Shown in pieces: positions 1 through 9,195 of a stretch of 64,000 nt of DNA (position 1 is the first letter of the stretch; every line of letters starts with the position of its first letter). The position numbers and the translations under genes were made by a program. Origin of the DNA: an uncultured Alphaproteobacteria bacterium. Lineage in GTDB: Bacteria > Pseudomonadota > Alphaproteobacteria > UBA6615. Below the pieces are notes generated by a model. It ran no database searches. It had not been told where the DNA came from and saw only the letters and a list, made by a program, of their open reading frames with translations. The DNA lies in assembly GCA_943787745.1 (NCBI GenBank), contig CALSNJ010000002.1:186001-250000 (forward strand), in the 5' to 3' direction.

Positions 1-1
1 T

Positions 2-154
2 GAGAATTGTATTGATGTCTATCTTCGGGCGTATGACCGAAATGCAGATGTTGAAATGCGAATGCAGGAATATATCGACTGGGAAATCGCTCTGGTTGAC
101 CAGATATCCCGTGATTCCGATGTTAGTTTCAGATTGGGCCCGATATTAAAGTAG
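2..154 (+). CDS. C-terminal end of an unidentified protein (5' truncated)
   Basis: Reading frame 2 is open from the window edge for 50 codons and stops at TAG 152-154. The tail is acidic and polar (many D, E and R residues) and ends in RLGPILK. I do not recognise a family from so short a piece. It is reported because the frame stays open from the edge and the next gene begins 172 bases later, so this looks like the end of a real upstream gene. A chance open frame cannot be excluded. Confidence 0.4.
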   Translation, partial: ENCIDVYLRAYDRNADVEMRMQEYIDWEIALVDQISRDSDVSFRLGPILK

Positions 155-326
155 TTAAAAATCAAACAGTTAGTCATTCAGTTCCCATTTTGGTGGAATA
201 AGGTACGGAACAATCCGGCCTCGGACACGTTAAAGCCTTAGTTCGGATCTATTTTTGTGTTCGTCCCGTAAACTGGGGGTTCGGCATTCGGCTGGGCAAG
301 GTTTGCGCAAAATGAGGGGCAACTCC

Positions 327-1193
327 ATGAAACTGAATATGAAAGCTGCAGTCTTTGCTGCTGTACCACTTCTCCTGACAGCATGTGCGGGCACCCAGCT
401 CGGTGAAACGCGTGGTCTTCCCCAGTCGGGAAATGCGTTCGATCAAGCCCTTTACGCAGGGTATCTGGATCGCTCGCAACATGAATATGGCTACGGCAAC
501 TACTCCAGTTCTGACGCCTTTGCGCTGAAAGCGCAGGCTGCTGCGGCGGGTAATCCGGTGGAGCCATTTACTGCGAATGACAAGGGCGCACACCCGCCGG
601 GTTTGGTTCCTGATAGTGATTTGCCCGCCATGGTCTCCGGTCGTGAGAAGTTGGTTGCAGCCTTTGGCAATGGTGCAAAGCAACGTCTCCCTGCGGACGC
701 GGCCACGGCGCAGGTGAACTATGACTGCTGGATCGAAGAGCAGTCCTATATCGGTGATTTCGCAGAAGCTGATCAGCCGATTCATGCTCAGCAGTGTCGC
801 GATGCCTTTGAAAAGGCCCTTGCTGCCATTTCGGTGGTGACGCCGGAACCCGCGGTGCTTCCGGGTAATATCGTCGTCTTCTTTGATTGGGACAGTTCTG
901 CGCTGACAACAGCTGCTCAAAACCTGATTCGCGAAGCGGCCCGGATTTTCGATCGTGGTGATATGTCCGCCGTTGAGACGGTCGGTCATGCCGATAAATC
1001 AGGCACGGTTGCGTATAATAACGAACTCTCTGCCGAACGCTCTGCCAGTGTCGCGTCTGAATTGTCCCGGTTGGGTGTTCCGACAGACGACATTGATGTC
1101 ACGTGGCGCGGTGAAGCAGATCCGCTTGTGCCGACAGCTGACGGAGTTCGTGAGCCGCAGAACCGACGTGTGGAAATTCTGTTCGAAAAATAG
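327..1193 (+). CDS. OmpA-family outer-membrane lipoprotein
   Basis: The protein has 288 aa. The N-terminus is a lipoprotein signal with lipobox LLTAC and lipidated Cys20. Residues 21-180 are a variable linker, and residues 181-287 are an OmpA/MotB-type peptidoglycan-binding domain. That domain begins IVVFFDWDSS and carries the pattern GHADKSG, YNNELSAERS and EPQNRRVE; D223 and R238 match the diaminopimelate-binding pair. The likely role is to tether the outer membrane to peptidoglycan. ATG 327 is chosen because GAGGGG lies about 8 bases upstream and the signal peptide starts cleanly there; TTG 255 and ATG 312 are in frame but less convincing. The exact partner is unknown. Confidence 0.9.
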   Translation: MKLNMKAAVFAAVPLLLTACAGTQLGETRGLPQSGNAFDQALYAGYLDRSQHEYGYGNYSSSDAFALKAQAAAAGNPVEPFTANDKGAHPPGLVPDSDLPAMVSGREKLVAAFGNGAKQRLPADAATAQVNYDCWIEEQSYIGDFAEADQPIHAQQCRDAFEKALAAISVVTPEPAVLPGNIVVFFDWDSSALTTAAQNLIREAARIFDRGDMSAVETVGHADKSGTVAYNNELSAERSASVASELSRLGVPTDDIDVTWRGEADPLVPTADGVREPQNRRVEILFEK

Positions 1194-1210
1194 ATCGACC
1201 GGGTCGTTCT

Positions 1211-1243
1211 GAAACGGGCGCGGCGTGAGGTCGCGCCCGTTTC
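1211..1243 (+). terminator. Intrinsic hairpin after the OmpA lipoprotein gene
   Basis: A perfect 12-bp stem pairs GAAACGGGCGCG (1211-1222) with CGCGCCCGTTTC (1232-1243) around a 9-base loop, 18 bases after the stop codon. The tract that follows (AAATTCTTTC) has only a weak T-run, so termination may be partial. Confidence 0.6.
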
Positions 1244-1380
1244 AAATTCTTTCTGCCGGTCGGGCATGGGTGCTTGCGCGGCCTTCGCGTGATGCAAACA
1301 CCGGGAACGATCCTTGATCAGATCGCCACTGGGCGCGCTCGCCCCTTGATTTCCTGCAAGATGCGCGTCCCAATAGCGGG

Positions 1381-1722
1381 ATGAATACAGCAGAGAATGA
1401 TCTGGACGCTGTGCGTGTGGCACTTCGTGCGGAGTGCGAAACTCTTAAAAACTCCAGTGCCGCCACGGCGGATAACCGATCCCCTGTGCAGCTCGACCAG
1501 CAAAGTGTTGGGCGTCTTTCGCGGATGGATGCACTTCAGGTGCAGGCCATGGCGCAAGCCGAAGAGGGGCGTCGACAGCAAAGGTTGAGATTGATCGACG
1601 CAGCACTCAAGCGTATCGACGAGGGTGAATATGGATATTGCATCTCCTGTGGAGACGATATTCCGGAGAAGAGACTCGCTTTTGATCCGGCTGCGGCCCG
1701 TTGTGTTGATTGCGCGCAGTAA
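1381..1722 (+). CDS. Short DksA/TraR-family C4 zinc-finger protein
   Basis: The protein has 113 aa. An alpha-helical N-terminal part (to about residue 85) is followed by a zinc finger with Cys87, Cys90, Cys108 and Cys111 (CISC, 17 residues, CVDC). It is shorter than E. coli DksA (151 aa) and resembles the short TraR-like relatives, which reach into the RNA polymerase secondary channel. The motif GRLSRMDALQ near residue 44 is typical of these short forms. It precedes pyk by about 50 bases on the same strand. Which promoters it affects cannot be told from sequence. Confidence 0.85.
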   Translation: MNTAENDLDAVRVALRAECETLKNSSAATADNRSPVQLDQQSVGRLSRMDALQVQAMAQAEEGRRQQRLRLIDAALKRIDEGEYGYCISCGDDIPEKRLAFDPAAARCVDCAQ

Positions 1723-1773
1723 AAATGACAAAGCGACGAAACGATAACAAACTCCGTTCATAGGGAGCTCATC

Positions 1774-3210
1774 ATGCATCGCATGAGAAATGTGAAAGTG
1801 CTCGCCACGCTCGGACCCGCGAGCGCTTCGGAAGAGAAAATTCGTGCACTGTTCGAGGCGGGCGCTGATGCGTTTCGCCTGAATATGAGCCATGGCACCC
1901 ATGAGGGTGTGCGCGAGATGTATGAGCGCATCCGCAATGTGGAGGCGGAACTCGGTCGGCCCATTTGCGTGCTGGCGGATCTGCAAGGACCCAAATTGCG
2001 TGTGGGTGAGGTGGCGCCGGGATCTGAACTTGTCGCTGGCGCCAGTTTTCGTCTGAGCCTCAAGCACGGACCGGGAGATTCGACGGCTGCGGAGTTGCCG
2101 CACAAGGAAATTTTTGAAGCCATTGAGGTGGGCGCTGCGCTGCTGCTCGATGACGGCAAGCTTCGACTTGAGGTTGTTGAGGCCGGGGAAGACTATGCCG
2201 TGACCCGTGTGGTCGTTGGCGGGCCGCTGTCGTCCAACAAAGGTGTCAATGTCCCTGATGCCATTCTCCCGTTACCAGCGCTGACGCCCAAGGATCGTCG
2301 TGACCTTGATTTTGCCTTGTCGCTGGACGTTGACTGGGTTGCGCTGTCTTTCGTCCAGCGTCCGGCGGACGTTGCAGAGGTCAAAAAGATCGTTGCTGGC
2401 CGGGCGTTCGTGATGGCGAAAATCGAGAAACCACGCGCGCTCGATCAGCTTGATGAGATAATCGAAGTCGCCGATGGCATCATGGTCGCCCGTGGAGATC
2501 TGGGTGTTGAGTTGCCGATTGAACAGGTTCCGGGCATCCAAAAATCAATCACACGTGCAGGCCGGCGTGCGGGTAAACCGGTTGTCGTGGCCACGCAAAT
2601 GCTGGAATCGATGATTGATGCGCCTGTGCCGACACGCGCTGAGGTATCGGACGTGGCGAATGCTGTCTTTGAAGGCGCAGACGCGGTCATGCTGTCGGGC
2701 GAATCTGCCGTCGGTGATTTTCCAGTTGAGGCGGTTGCCATGATGGACCGGGTCGCCCAATCGGTGGAGCATGATTATCAGTTCCGCGAAGCAATCGATG
2801 CCGGGCGCATTGAACCTGAAACAACAACGGCGGACGCCATCACGCTGGCGGCGCGCCAAGTTGCTGAAACTCTGAAAGCCGCCGCGATCATCTGCTACAC
2901 GGCATCGGGGTCCACGGGGCTTCGCGCGTCGCGGGAGCGCCCCAATGTACCGATTTTGGTGTTGACCCCCGTGACCCAAACGGCGCGTCGACTGGCGATT
3001 GCCTGGGGCGTTCATTGCGTGCTTACCGAGGATGCGTCGAGTTTTCTGGATATGGTCATCCGCGCAAGCCGGGTTGCCGAAGGTGAGGGGTTTGCTGTGA
3101 CCGGTGACCGTTTGGTGATCACAGCTGGCGTACCATTTGGTTCTCCGGGCCGTACCAATATCCTGCGAATAGCGACAGTTGGAACCGAGCGCGGGCGAGG
3201 TCGAGACTAG
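1774..3210 (+). CDS. pyk: Pyruvate kinase
   Basis: The protein has 478 aa, the usual bacterial length. It converts phosphoenolpyruvate and ADP to pyruvate and ATP in glycolysis. The N-terminus has KVLATLGPAS and FRLNMSHG. The active-site signature around residue 213 (AKIEKPRA) and VARGDLGVELP bind Mg2+ and substrate, followed by TQMLESM and DAVMLSGESA. The C-terminal regulatory domain is complete. AGGGAG sits just upstream of ATG 1774. It is followed by pckG, so both ends of the PEP-pyruvate node lie side by side. Confidence 0.96.
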   Translation: MHRMRNVKVLATLGPASASEEKIRALFEAGADAFRLNMSHGTHEGVREMYERIRNVEAELGRPICVLADLQGPKLRVGEVAPGSELVAGASFRLSLKHGPGDSTAAELPHKEIFEAIEVGAALLLDDGKLRLEVVEAGEDYAVTRVVVGGPLSSNKGVNVPDAILPLPALTPKDRRDLDFALSLDVDWVALSFVQRPADVAEVKKIVAGRAFVMAKIEKPRALDQLDEIIEVADGIMVARGDLGVELPIEQVPGIQKSITRAGRRAGKPVVVATQMLESMIDAPVPTRAEVSDVANAVFEGADAVMLSGESAVGDFPVEAVAMMDRVAQSVEHDYQFREAIDAGRIEPETTTADAITLAARQVAETLKAAAIICYTASGSTGLRASRERPNVPILVLTPVTQTARRLAIAWGVHCVLTEDASSFLDMVIRASRVAEGEGFAVTGDRLVITAGVPFGSPGRTNILRIATVGTERGRGRD

Positions 3211-3352
3211 TTTTTGGGACTCATCGTCGCGGCAATGAGATTCACCCCCAGAATTATCCAGACCGGCTGTTTACATCCCCTGAGTCGTTTGGCTTAGTGT
3301 CAGGAAATTGTCGTATTGTGGAACAGACGACTTACGCCCAAAGGGAGGCCAA

Positions 3353-5179
3353 ATGGCACAGGCGAGCAATGGGAAGACCACCAATCAGAAACTGATTGCG
3401 TGGGTCGAGGAAGTCGCGGCTTTAACGAAGCCGGATGACATTTACTGGTGCGACGGTTCGCAGGAAGAATACGACCGGTTGTGTGGGGAAATGGTTGAAA
3501 GCGGGATGATGATTCCGTTGAATCAGGAACTGCGCCCGGGCTGTTTTCTGGCCCGCTCGGACCCCAACGATGTTGCGCGTGTTGAAAACCGGACATTCGT
3601 TTGCTGGGATGACCCCGAGGACGCAGGTCCGAACAACAACTGGATCGCGCCTGATGAGATGCGCGAAACCATGAATGGTTTGTTCGACGGCTGTATGCGT
3701 GGCCGGACGATGTATGTGGTGCCGTTCAGCATGGGACCGATGGGCTCGCATATTGCGCATATTGGTGTGCAGTTGAGCGATTCTCCTTATGTCGCCGCCA
3801 GCATGAAGATCATGACCCGCATGGGTCAGGCCGCGTTGGATGTTCTGGGCGATGGGGACTTTGTTCCTTGCCTGCATTCCGTTGGTGCGCCACTTGAACC
3901 CGGTCAGGAAGATGTCGTGTGGCCGTGTAACGATACCAAATACATCGTGCACTATCCGCAAGATCGTTCGATCTGGTCTTACGGCAGCGGCTATGGCGGC
4001 AATGCGCTGCTCGGTAAGAAGTGTTTCTCCCTACGTATTGCCTCGATTATGGCAAAGGAAGAGGGCTGGCTTGCCGAACATATGCTGATCCTTGGCCTGA
4101 CATCCCCGAAGGGTGAGAAGACCTATATCGCTGCGGCATTTCCGAGCGCATGTGGCAAGACCAATCTGGCCATGCTCATTCCGCCCGAGGGTTATGAAGG
4201 CTGGACCGTCAGCACCGTTGGTGACGATATTGCCTGGATTAAACCTGGTGATGACGGCAAGCTGCACGCGATCAACCCGGAAGCGGGTTACTTTGGCGTC
4301 GTGCCGGGAACGTCGACCAAGACGAACCCGAACGCCATGAAGATGATCACCCGTGACACGATCTTCACCAATGTTGCCCTGACCGATGACGGCGACGTCT
4401 GGTGGGAAGGCAAAGACGGTGACGCACCCGACCATCTCATTGATTGGCAGGGCAATGACTGGACACCGGATTGCGGACGCCTGGCAGCACATGCGAATGC
4501 GCGCTTTACGGTTGCCGCTATAAATTGCCCGAGCCTTGATCCGGCCTGGGATGATCCTGCGGGCGTGCCGATTGATGCTTTTGTCTTTGGCGGCCGTCTG
4601 AGCAGCACTTTCCCGCTGGTCTATGAGGCCAAGGATTGGGAGCACGGTGTCTACATGGCGGCGACCATGGGCTCGGAAGCCACGGCGGCTGCGGACAACC
4701 AGGCCGCGATCCGTCGCGACCCGATGGCGATGCTGCCGTTCTGCGGATACAACATGGCTGACTACTTCACCCATTGGCTGGGTTTCGCTGACAAGAATAT
4801 CCAGTTGCCGAAGATCTTCCGTGTCAACTGGTTCCGCAAAGACGACGCGGGCAAGTTCATCTGGCCCGGCTTTGGTGAGAATATGCGTGTGCTGGAATGG
4901 GTTTGCGAACGCGTCCAGGGCAATGTGGATTCCGTTGAGGGTCCGCTGGGCAATATGCCGCGCTATCAGGATCTGAATTGGTCCGGACTGGAATTTTCGT
5001 CTGACGACTTTGGCGGGATCATGGATTTGGCCCGTGAAGACGGCAGCAATGAAGCGAATTCCCAGAAGGAGCTGTTCGACAGCTTTGCCGGACGGCTTCC
5101 CGATGAAATGGAAGCCCAGCGACAGGCTTTGCTGTCTGACATGGAAAGCGCACCAGAAGTCTGGAGAGCCGCCAGTTAG
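3353..5179 (+). CDS. pckG: Phosphoenolpyruvate carboxykinase (GTP type)
   Basis: The protein has 608 aa. It decarboxylates and phosphorylates oxaloacetate to PEP with GTP, the entry step of gluconeogenesis. The P-loop FPSACGKTN at about residue 263 is the GTP-class form, and the length fits that class (about 600 aa) rather than the ATP class (about 530 aa). Other class features are [13 protein letters not shown], the metal/substrate region FPLVYEA and YNMADYF. ATG 3353 is preceded by GGGAGG. Most well-known alphaproteobacteria carry the ATP enzyme PckA, so this form is a useful taxonomic hint. It ends at a strong intrinsic terminator. Confidence 0.96.
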   Translation: MAQASNGKTTNQKLIAWVEEVAALTKPDDIYWCDGSQEEYDRLCGEMVESGMMIPLNQELRPGCFLARSDPNDVARVENRTFVCWDDPEDAGPNNNWIAPDEMRETMNGLFDGCMRGRTMYVVPFSMGPMGSHIAHIGVQLSDSPYVAASMKIMTRMGQAALDVLGDGDFVPCLHSVGAPLEPGQEDVVWPCNDTKYIVHYPQDRSIWSYGSGYGGNALLGKKCFSLRIASIMAKEEGWLAEHMLILGLTSPKGEKTYIAAAFPSACGKTNLAMLIPPEGYEGWTVSTVGDDIAWIKPGDDGKLHAINPEAGYFGVVPGTSTKTNPNAMKMITRDTIFTNVALTDDGDVWWEGKDGDAPDHLIDWQGNDWTPDCGRLAAHANARFTVAAINCPSLDPAWDDPAGVPIDAFVFGGRLSSTFPLVYEAKDWEHGVYMAATMGSEATAAADNQAAIRRDPMAMLPFCGYNMADYFTHWLGFADKNIQLPKIFRVNWFRKDDAGKFIWPGFGENMRVLEWVCERVQGNVDSVEGPLGNMPRYQDLNWSGLEFSSDDFGGIMDLAREDGSNEANSQKELFDSFAGRLPDEMEAQRQALLSDMESAPEVWRAAS

Positions 5180-5203
5180 GCGTCGCACGTCATCAGAATG
5201 CTG

Positions 5204-5232
5204 AAAAGGCCGCTCTTACGAGCGGCCTTTTT
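5204..5232 (+). terminator. Intrinsic terminator of pckG
   Basis: AAAAGGCCGCTC (5204-5215), loop TTAC, then GAGCGGCCTTTTT (5220-5232): a perfect GC-rich stem with a T-run. The A-rich left arm means it could also work on the minus strand for the convergent gene that ends at 5235. Confidence 0.9.
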
Positions 5233-5234
5233 GT

Positions 5235-5612
5235 TTATGGCTTTATGACACTCACATGAGCGGCAACGATCCGCCAGCCCTCGGGCATACGAGCCCAGGA
5301 TTGGCTCTGACGACCAATCCCGCCAACGCTTTCACGGAAAAACTCGAGATTGGCCGTTCCGAAGTCATGTCCGTAGGTGGTCACGATTACCGGGTCGGTG
5401 GTCCGGGCCAGTCCGGCAGACGGGCGTGCCGCGCGAAATGCCGCAATTTGGTCATGGCCGTAGAGCTGTTCACCAATCCCGTACCGCAGCGTCAACGCGT
5501 TGTTCCAGAACAATTCGTCGAGCACGTCCACGTCGTTCTTCATGAGGGCTTCTTCATAGCGATCATGGGCCGCTGTGACTTCTGCCAGGACCTCGGGAAT
5601 GTTGATTTCCAT
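5235..5612 (-). CDS. HpxZ/AtzH-like SnoaL-fold protein (DUF3225)
   Basis: The protein has 125 aa. It matches the small NTF2/SnoaL-fold family called HpxZ or AtzH-like: N-terminal INIPEVLAEVTAAHDRYEEA, then DELFWNNALTLRYG, TTYGHDFGTANLEF and the ending WARMPEGWRIVAAHVS. Family members appear in oxalurate (purine) and triazine catabolism loci, and a clear catalytic role is not established. No hpx or atz partner genes lie nearby, so the role here is open. It lies 48 bases downstream of glnS on the same strand and may be co-transcribed with it. Confidence 0.8.
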   Translation of the reverse strand: MEINIPEVLAEVTAAHDRYEEALMKNDVDVLDELFWNNALTLRYGIGEQLYGHDQIAAFRAARPSAGLARTTDPVIVTTYGHDFGTANLEFFRESVGGIGRQSQSWARMPEGWRIVAAHVSVIKP

Positions 5613-5660
5613 GAAAATACTCCGTGTGTTGTGGTGCTTATGGATATGTCGTTGGGAACG

Positions 5661-7346
5661 CTACTTGTTCTTTGCCTTTGCCCAGCTGTCGCGCAGGCTA
5701 ACGGTGCGATTGAAGATCAGTGAGTCCGGACGGGACTCCAGATCGGCACAGAAATAGCCCAGTCGTTCGAACTGCACAGGATTTCCGGGCACAGCCTGTT
5801 CGAGTGCCGGCTCGAGATAGCAGGTTTTGCGAATATCGAGTGAAGCCGGATTCAGGTCTTCCAGCCATTCACGTTCTTTGCCGGGTTCTTCTTCTGAGAA
5901 CAGATGATCGTAAAGACGCACTTCTGCAGTTTTGGCGTGTGCCACGGAGGTCCAGTGGATGGTACCGCGCACTTTGCGACCGTCGGGCGAATCACCGCCG
6001 CGTGAATCCGGGTCATAAGTGCAGCGAATTTCGGTCACGTTGCCCGCGTCATCCTTGAGGACGTCCGTACAGGTCACGAAATAGGCGAAACGCAAACGCA
6101 CTTCCTGGCCGACGGTCAGACGGCGGAACTTTTTTGGTGCGTCGTCCATATAGTCATCGCGCTCAACCCACAGTTCGCGCCCGAACGAAATCATGCGGGT
6201 GTCGGAGTTTTCATCGGCTGGGTTGTTGACGGCTTCAAGCTCTTCGGTCTGGTCTTCGGGATAGTTCTCGATGACCAGTTTGACCGGGTCGAGCACCGCC
6301 ATCCGGCGCTCCGCGCTGTGGTTAAGATGCTCGCGGATCGTGTTCTCGAAATAGGACATCTCGACAAGGCCGTCTGCCTTGGTCACTCCCAGCCGCGTGA
6401 TGAAATCACGGATCGCAACGGCCGGCACGCCACGGCGGCGTAGGCCGGTGACCGTAGGCATGCGTGGGTCATCCCAGCCTGCGACGTGATTCTCGGAGAC
6501 GAGCTGGATCAGTCGACGCTTGGAGAGAACGGTATGTCCGAGGTTCAGGCGCCCGAATTCATACTGTCGGGGGGTGGCGGGGACCGGCAGGTTTTCGAGA
6601 AACCATTCGTACAGAGGCCGATGGTCTTCGAACTCCAGAGTGCAGAGTGAATGGGTTACGCCTTCGATTGCGTCAGACTGACCATGGGCGAAGTCATAAT
6701 TTGGGTAGATGCACCATGTGTCGCCGGTGCGAGGGTGCGGATTGCGCAGAATGCGGTAAAGCACCGGATCGCGAAGGTTGATATTGCCAGATGCCATATC
6801 AATCTTGGCGCGCAGCACGCGTTCCCCGTCGACGAATTCACCGGCCCGCATGCGGGCGAAGAGGTCCAGGTTTTCGTCCGCGGAGCGATCTCTGTGCGGG
6901 CTGGGCGTGCCGGGCTCGGTGAGTGTGCCGCGATACTCGCGCATCTCTTCGGCCGACAGGTCATCGACATAAGCCAGACCTTCGCGGATCAGATGGCAGG
7001 CCCAGTCGTAAAGCTGCTCAAAATAGTCCGAGGCATAGAAAAGATTGTCGCCCCAGTCGAACCCGAGCCAGCGCACATCTTCCTGAATGGCGCGGATGTA
7101 GGTTTCATCTTCCTTGGCCGGGTTGGTGTCGTCGAACCGCAGATTGCAGGTGCCTGAGAATTCTTCGGCGATCCCGAAATTCAGACAGATCGACTTGGCG
7201 TGACCAATATGCAGATAGCCGTTCGGCTCAGGCGGAAAGCGGGTGACGATATGCTCGTGGAGTCCGGAATCCACATCCGCGCGAACCTTCTCGCGGATAA
7301 AGTCGTTCGGGCCTTCGTCATTGGGGGTTTCGCTGTTATCGGTCAT
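5661..7346 (-). CDS. glnS: Glutaminyl-tRNA synthetase
   Basis: The protein has 561 aa (E. coli GlnRS 554). It charges tRNA-Gln with glutamine directly. The class I signature is [16 protein letters not shown] (HIGH at 46-49), and the KMSKS variant is VLSKR in [14 protein letters not shown]. The [20 protein letters not shown] region and the C-terminal anticodon-binding beta barrels are present. GlnRS and bacterial GluRS are related; the length and C-terminal barrels favour GlnRS. ATG 7346 is preferred over an upstream in-frame TTG at 7403 that would overlap a terminator-proximal region. Many alphaproteobacteria lack this gene and use GatCAB transamidation. Confidence 0.95.
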   Translation of the reverse strand: MTDNSETPNDEGPNDFIREKVRADVDSGLHEHIVTRFPPEPNGYLHIGHAKSICLNFGIAEEFSGTCNLRFDDTNPAKEDETYIRAIQEDVRWLGFDWGDNLFYASDYFEQLYDWACHLIREGLAYVDDLSAEEMREYRGTLTEPGTPSPHRDRSADENLDLFARMRAGEFVDGERVLRAKIDMASGNINLRDPVLYRILRNPHPRTGDTWCIYPNYDFAHGQSDAIEGVTHSLCTLEFEDHRPLYEWFLENLPVPATPRQYEFGRLNLGHTVLSKRRLIQLVSENHVAGWDDPRMPTVTGLRRRGVPAVAIRDFITRLGVTKADGLVEMSYFENTIREHLNHSAERRMAVLDPVKLVIENYPEDQTEELEAVNNPADENSDTRMISFGRELWVERDDYMDDAPKKFRRLTVGQEVRLRFAYFVTCTDVLKDDAGNVTEIRCTYDPDSRGGDSPDGRKVRGTIHWTSVAHAKTAEVRLYDHLFSEEEPGKEREWLEDLNPASLDIRKTCYLEPALEQAVPGNPVQFERLGYFCADLESRPDSLIFNRTVSLRDSWAKAKNK

Positions 7347-7420
7347 CACGTCTATTTCGGTAAGTGTATTGACCTGTCTGCCAGAAATGCCGGTATCCGC
7401 CAAGTCGTTGTGTAGAAATG

Positions 7421-7453
7421 AAAACGGCCCGGTGAAACCACCGGGCCGTTTTT
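7421..7453 (-). terminator. Intrinsic terminator after the dioxygenase gene
   Basis: AAAACGGCCCGGT (7421-7433), loop GAAACC, then ACCGGGCCGTTTTT (7440-7453): a perfect 13-bp stem. It lies directly downstream of the minus-strand dioxygenase gene and upstream of glnS. It is symmetric enough to stop transcription on either strand. Confidence 0.85.
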
Positions 7454-7470
7454 ATAATTATTTCGGACGC

Positions 7471-8433
7471 CTACGGGCTGACGTGGTTGATGAATTCCAT
7501 GGGAGCGGGCTCACCCCATTGAGAGTTCAGACCTTCTTCCGCGGGCACATAGCGGGTGCCATAGGCGTTGTTGAGGGTATCGGTATCTGCCCAATGCTCG
7601 TGCACCCGACCCCACGGGTCTTTCCAGTAATCATAGATCTGGCTGCCAAGAACATGACGCCCAATGCCCCAGACATGATCGTAGTCTCCGGTGTCGCGCA
7701 GATGCTCGTGACCCATCATGACGTCATCGAAATCGGGGACTTCGAAGGAGATATGGTTCAGCCCGGCCTTTTCGTTGCCGACATACAGGAACACATGATG
7801 ATCGACGAACTGCTCACCCGCATCGATCCGGTTGAAGCTGGCAATCACCTTGTCCTTGTCACCTTCGACAAAGACTTCGTCCGACGCGATCAGGCCAATG
7901 TGCTTGCGGACCCAGGCTGTGCTCTCTTCAAGCTTGGTCGTTCCCAGGACGCCGTGGCCGATACGCATCACGCGGGCCGGACCTTTGTCGACGCGCCAAA
8001 GTTCGCCGGCGCGTTTGTATTTGTCGATATTGCCAAAGTTATAGGCGTGTCGCTCAATCGGAATCTCTGCGACTTCTTCAACGCCGTGGACCACTTCGAT
8101 CGTGTAACCGTTCGGCTCTGTCAGTCGGACACGTTTGCCGCCGCCGGGTTCATCGATGTCTTCAACGCTTGAAGCGCCTTCGGCCTCAGCTGCAAGCTTG
8201 TGCAAATCGTCTTCTGAACTGGCTCGGAAGGCAAGGCTCACAAAGCCTGGGTCACCCAATTCAGTAACGTGTATGTGGTGGCTCGACGTCGTACCGCGCA
8301 TGTAGAGCGCTGTGTCGGTTCGCGCGCTGCGGATCATGCCGAAGCGGGTTAGAAACTCTTCCTGCTTGTCGAGATCGGGAGAACGGATACGTCCCCACGC
8401 GATATCTGCAACGCGAATGATTGGATCAGTCAT
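7471..8433 (-). CDS. Extradiol ring-cleavage dioxygenase (VOC / type I)
   Basis: The protein has 320 aa with two vicinal-oxygen-chelate modules. The C-terminal one carries the 2-His-1-carboxylate Fe(II) ligands: His160 (RIGHGVLG), His227 (GLNHISFEV) and Glu279 (GRVHEHWADTD), plus GIGRHVLGSQIYDYW. The family opens catechol or 2,3-dihydroxybiphenyl-type rings next to the diol. ATG 8433 follows a strong AGGAGGAAAG; the longer in-frame start at 8472 is rejected. It is divergent from a TetR gene, a common layout for a catabolic gene and its repressor. The aromatic substrate cannot be deduced and no ring-hydroxylating partner is in the window. Confidence 0.9.
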   Translation of the reverse strand: MTDPIIRVADIAWGRIRSPDLDKQEEFLTRFGMIRSARTDTALYMRGTTSSHHIHVTELGDPGFVSLAFRASSEDDLHKLAAEAEGASSVEDIDEPGGGKRVRLTEPNGYTIEVVHGVEEVAEIPIERHAYNFGNIDKYKRAGELWRVDKGPARVMRIGHGVLGTTKLEESTAWVRKHIGLIASDEVFVEGDKDKVIASFNRIDAGEQFVDHHVFLYVGNEKAGLNHISFEVPDFDDVMMGHEHLRDTGDYDHVWGIGRHVLGSQIYDYWKDPWGRVHEHWADTDTLNNAYGTRYVPAEEGLNSQWGEPAPMEFINHVSP

Positions 8434-8545
8434 TTGTGTCTTTCCTCCTGCCCAGTCGCCTGTTGACGACACTTGGCCTTACTCTAGTGGAAACCACATC
8501 GGCGTGGAATGCCTGCAGTGGCTCGAAATGAGATGAGTAGAAGCT

Positions 8546-8563
8546 CCATACGGAAGCGTATGG
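8546..8563. promoter_or_regulatory. Putative TetR operator
   Basis: CCATACG-GAAG-CGTATGG is a perfect dyad with 7-bp arms, centred in the 186-bp divergent gap between the dioxygenase and the TetR gene. A second dyad, CGTGC-N6-GCACG, lies at 8569-8584. Position and symmetry suit a TetR-family binding site controlling both genes. This is inferred, not shown. Confidence 0.6.
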
Positions 8564-8619
8564 TATTGCGTGCATGACAGCACGTCAATACTTTGTAGTC
8601 TGGATTTGGAGAAGGTTCT

Positions 8620-9195
8620 TTGAACAAGAAACGCGATCAATCTCAGGATCGGGATTCCTGGCTGTCTGAAGCTCTAGAGCTGATGCGCGAACGGGGCGTC
8701 GATCATGTAAAAGTGGAACCGCTGGCGTCCCGACTTGGGGTCACAAAGGGCAGTTTCTACTGGCATTTCAAGAACCGTGGGGACCTCTTGCGGTCACTGC
8801 CCGAATTCTGGGTGCGTCGTCAGACCGATCCCGTGCTGGCTCAGGTTGCCAAGGCGGAGGGTGGGCCGGTCGAGAAATTGCGCGCGATTCTTGAGTTTCT
8901 CGCGCATGAAGACCCAGACCGATATGACAATGCCATGCGCGCTTGGGCGCAGTTCGACACTGATGTGGCAAAAGCGGTGGCCGAAGTTGATGATCGCCGT
9001 ATGGCGACAGCCCGTGTGCTGTTTGAAGAAGCCGGACTAAGTCCCGAAGACGCCGCATTTCGCGCGCGTCTCTGGTATTTTTATGATGTTGGTGAACACG
9101 TCACAGGCGATACGCCTGCCGATGTGACTGATCGACTTCACCGTGCGGCACAAAGACTTAAACTGCTGACCTCGGACTTTCCAAAGAATGGCTAG
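8620..9195 (+). CDS. TetR/AcrR-family transcriptional regulator
   Basis: The protein has 191 aa. An N-terminal helix-turn-helix covers residues about 13-58: LASRLGVTKGSFYWHFKNR is the classic recognition-helix signature. The rest is a helical ligand-binding domain with no recognisable ligand motif. The start is TTG 8620 with GGAGAAGG placed well upstream; no ATG is available before the HTH. It probably represses itself and the divergent dioxygenase gene. Its stop codon overlaps the stop of the convergent gene at the palindrome CTAG (9192-9195). Confidence 0.9.
   Translation: MNKKRDQSQDRDSWLSEALELMRERGVDHVKVEPLASRLGVTKGSFYWHFKNRGDLLRSLPEFWVRRQTDPVLAQVAKAEGGPVEKLRAILEFLAHEDPDRYDNAMRAWAQFDTDVAKAVAEVDDRRMATARVLFEEAGLSPEDAAFRARLWYFYDVGEHVTGDTPADVTDRLHRAAQRLKLLTSDFPKNG

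Noticed and set aside
4031-5188. 385-codon open frame antisense to pckG
   Set aside because: It is fully inside a clear PEP carboxykinase gene on the other strand, has no recognisable domain and follows from GC-rich third positions.
7347-7403. Upstream TTG start for glnS at 7403
   Set aside because: It would begin 18 bases from the terminator stem of the preceding gene and adds residues not typical of GlnRS; ATG 7346 gives the normal length.
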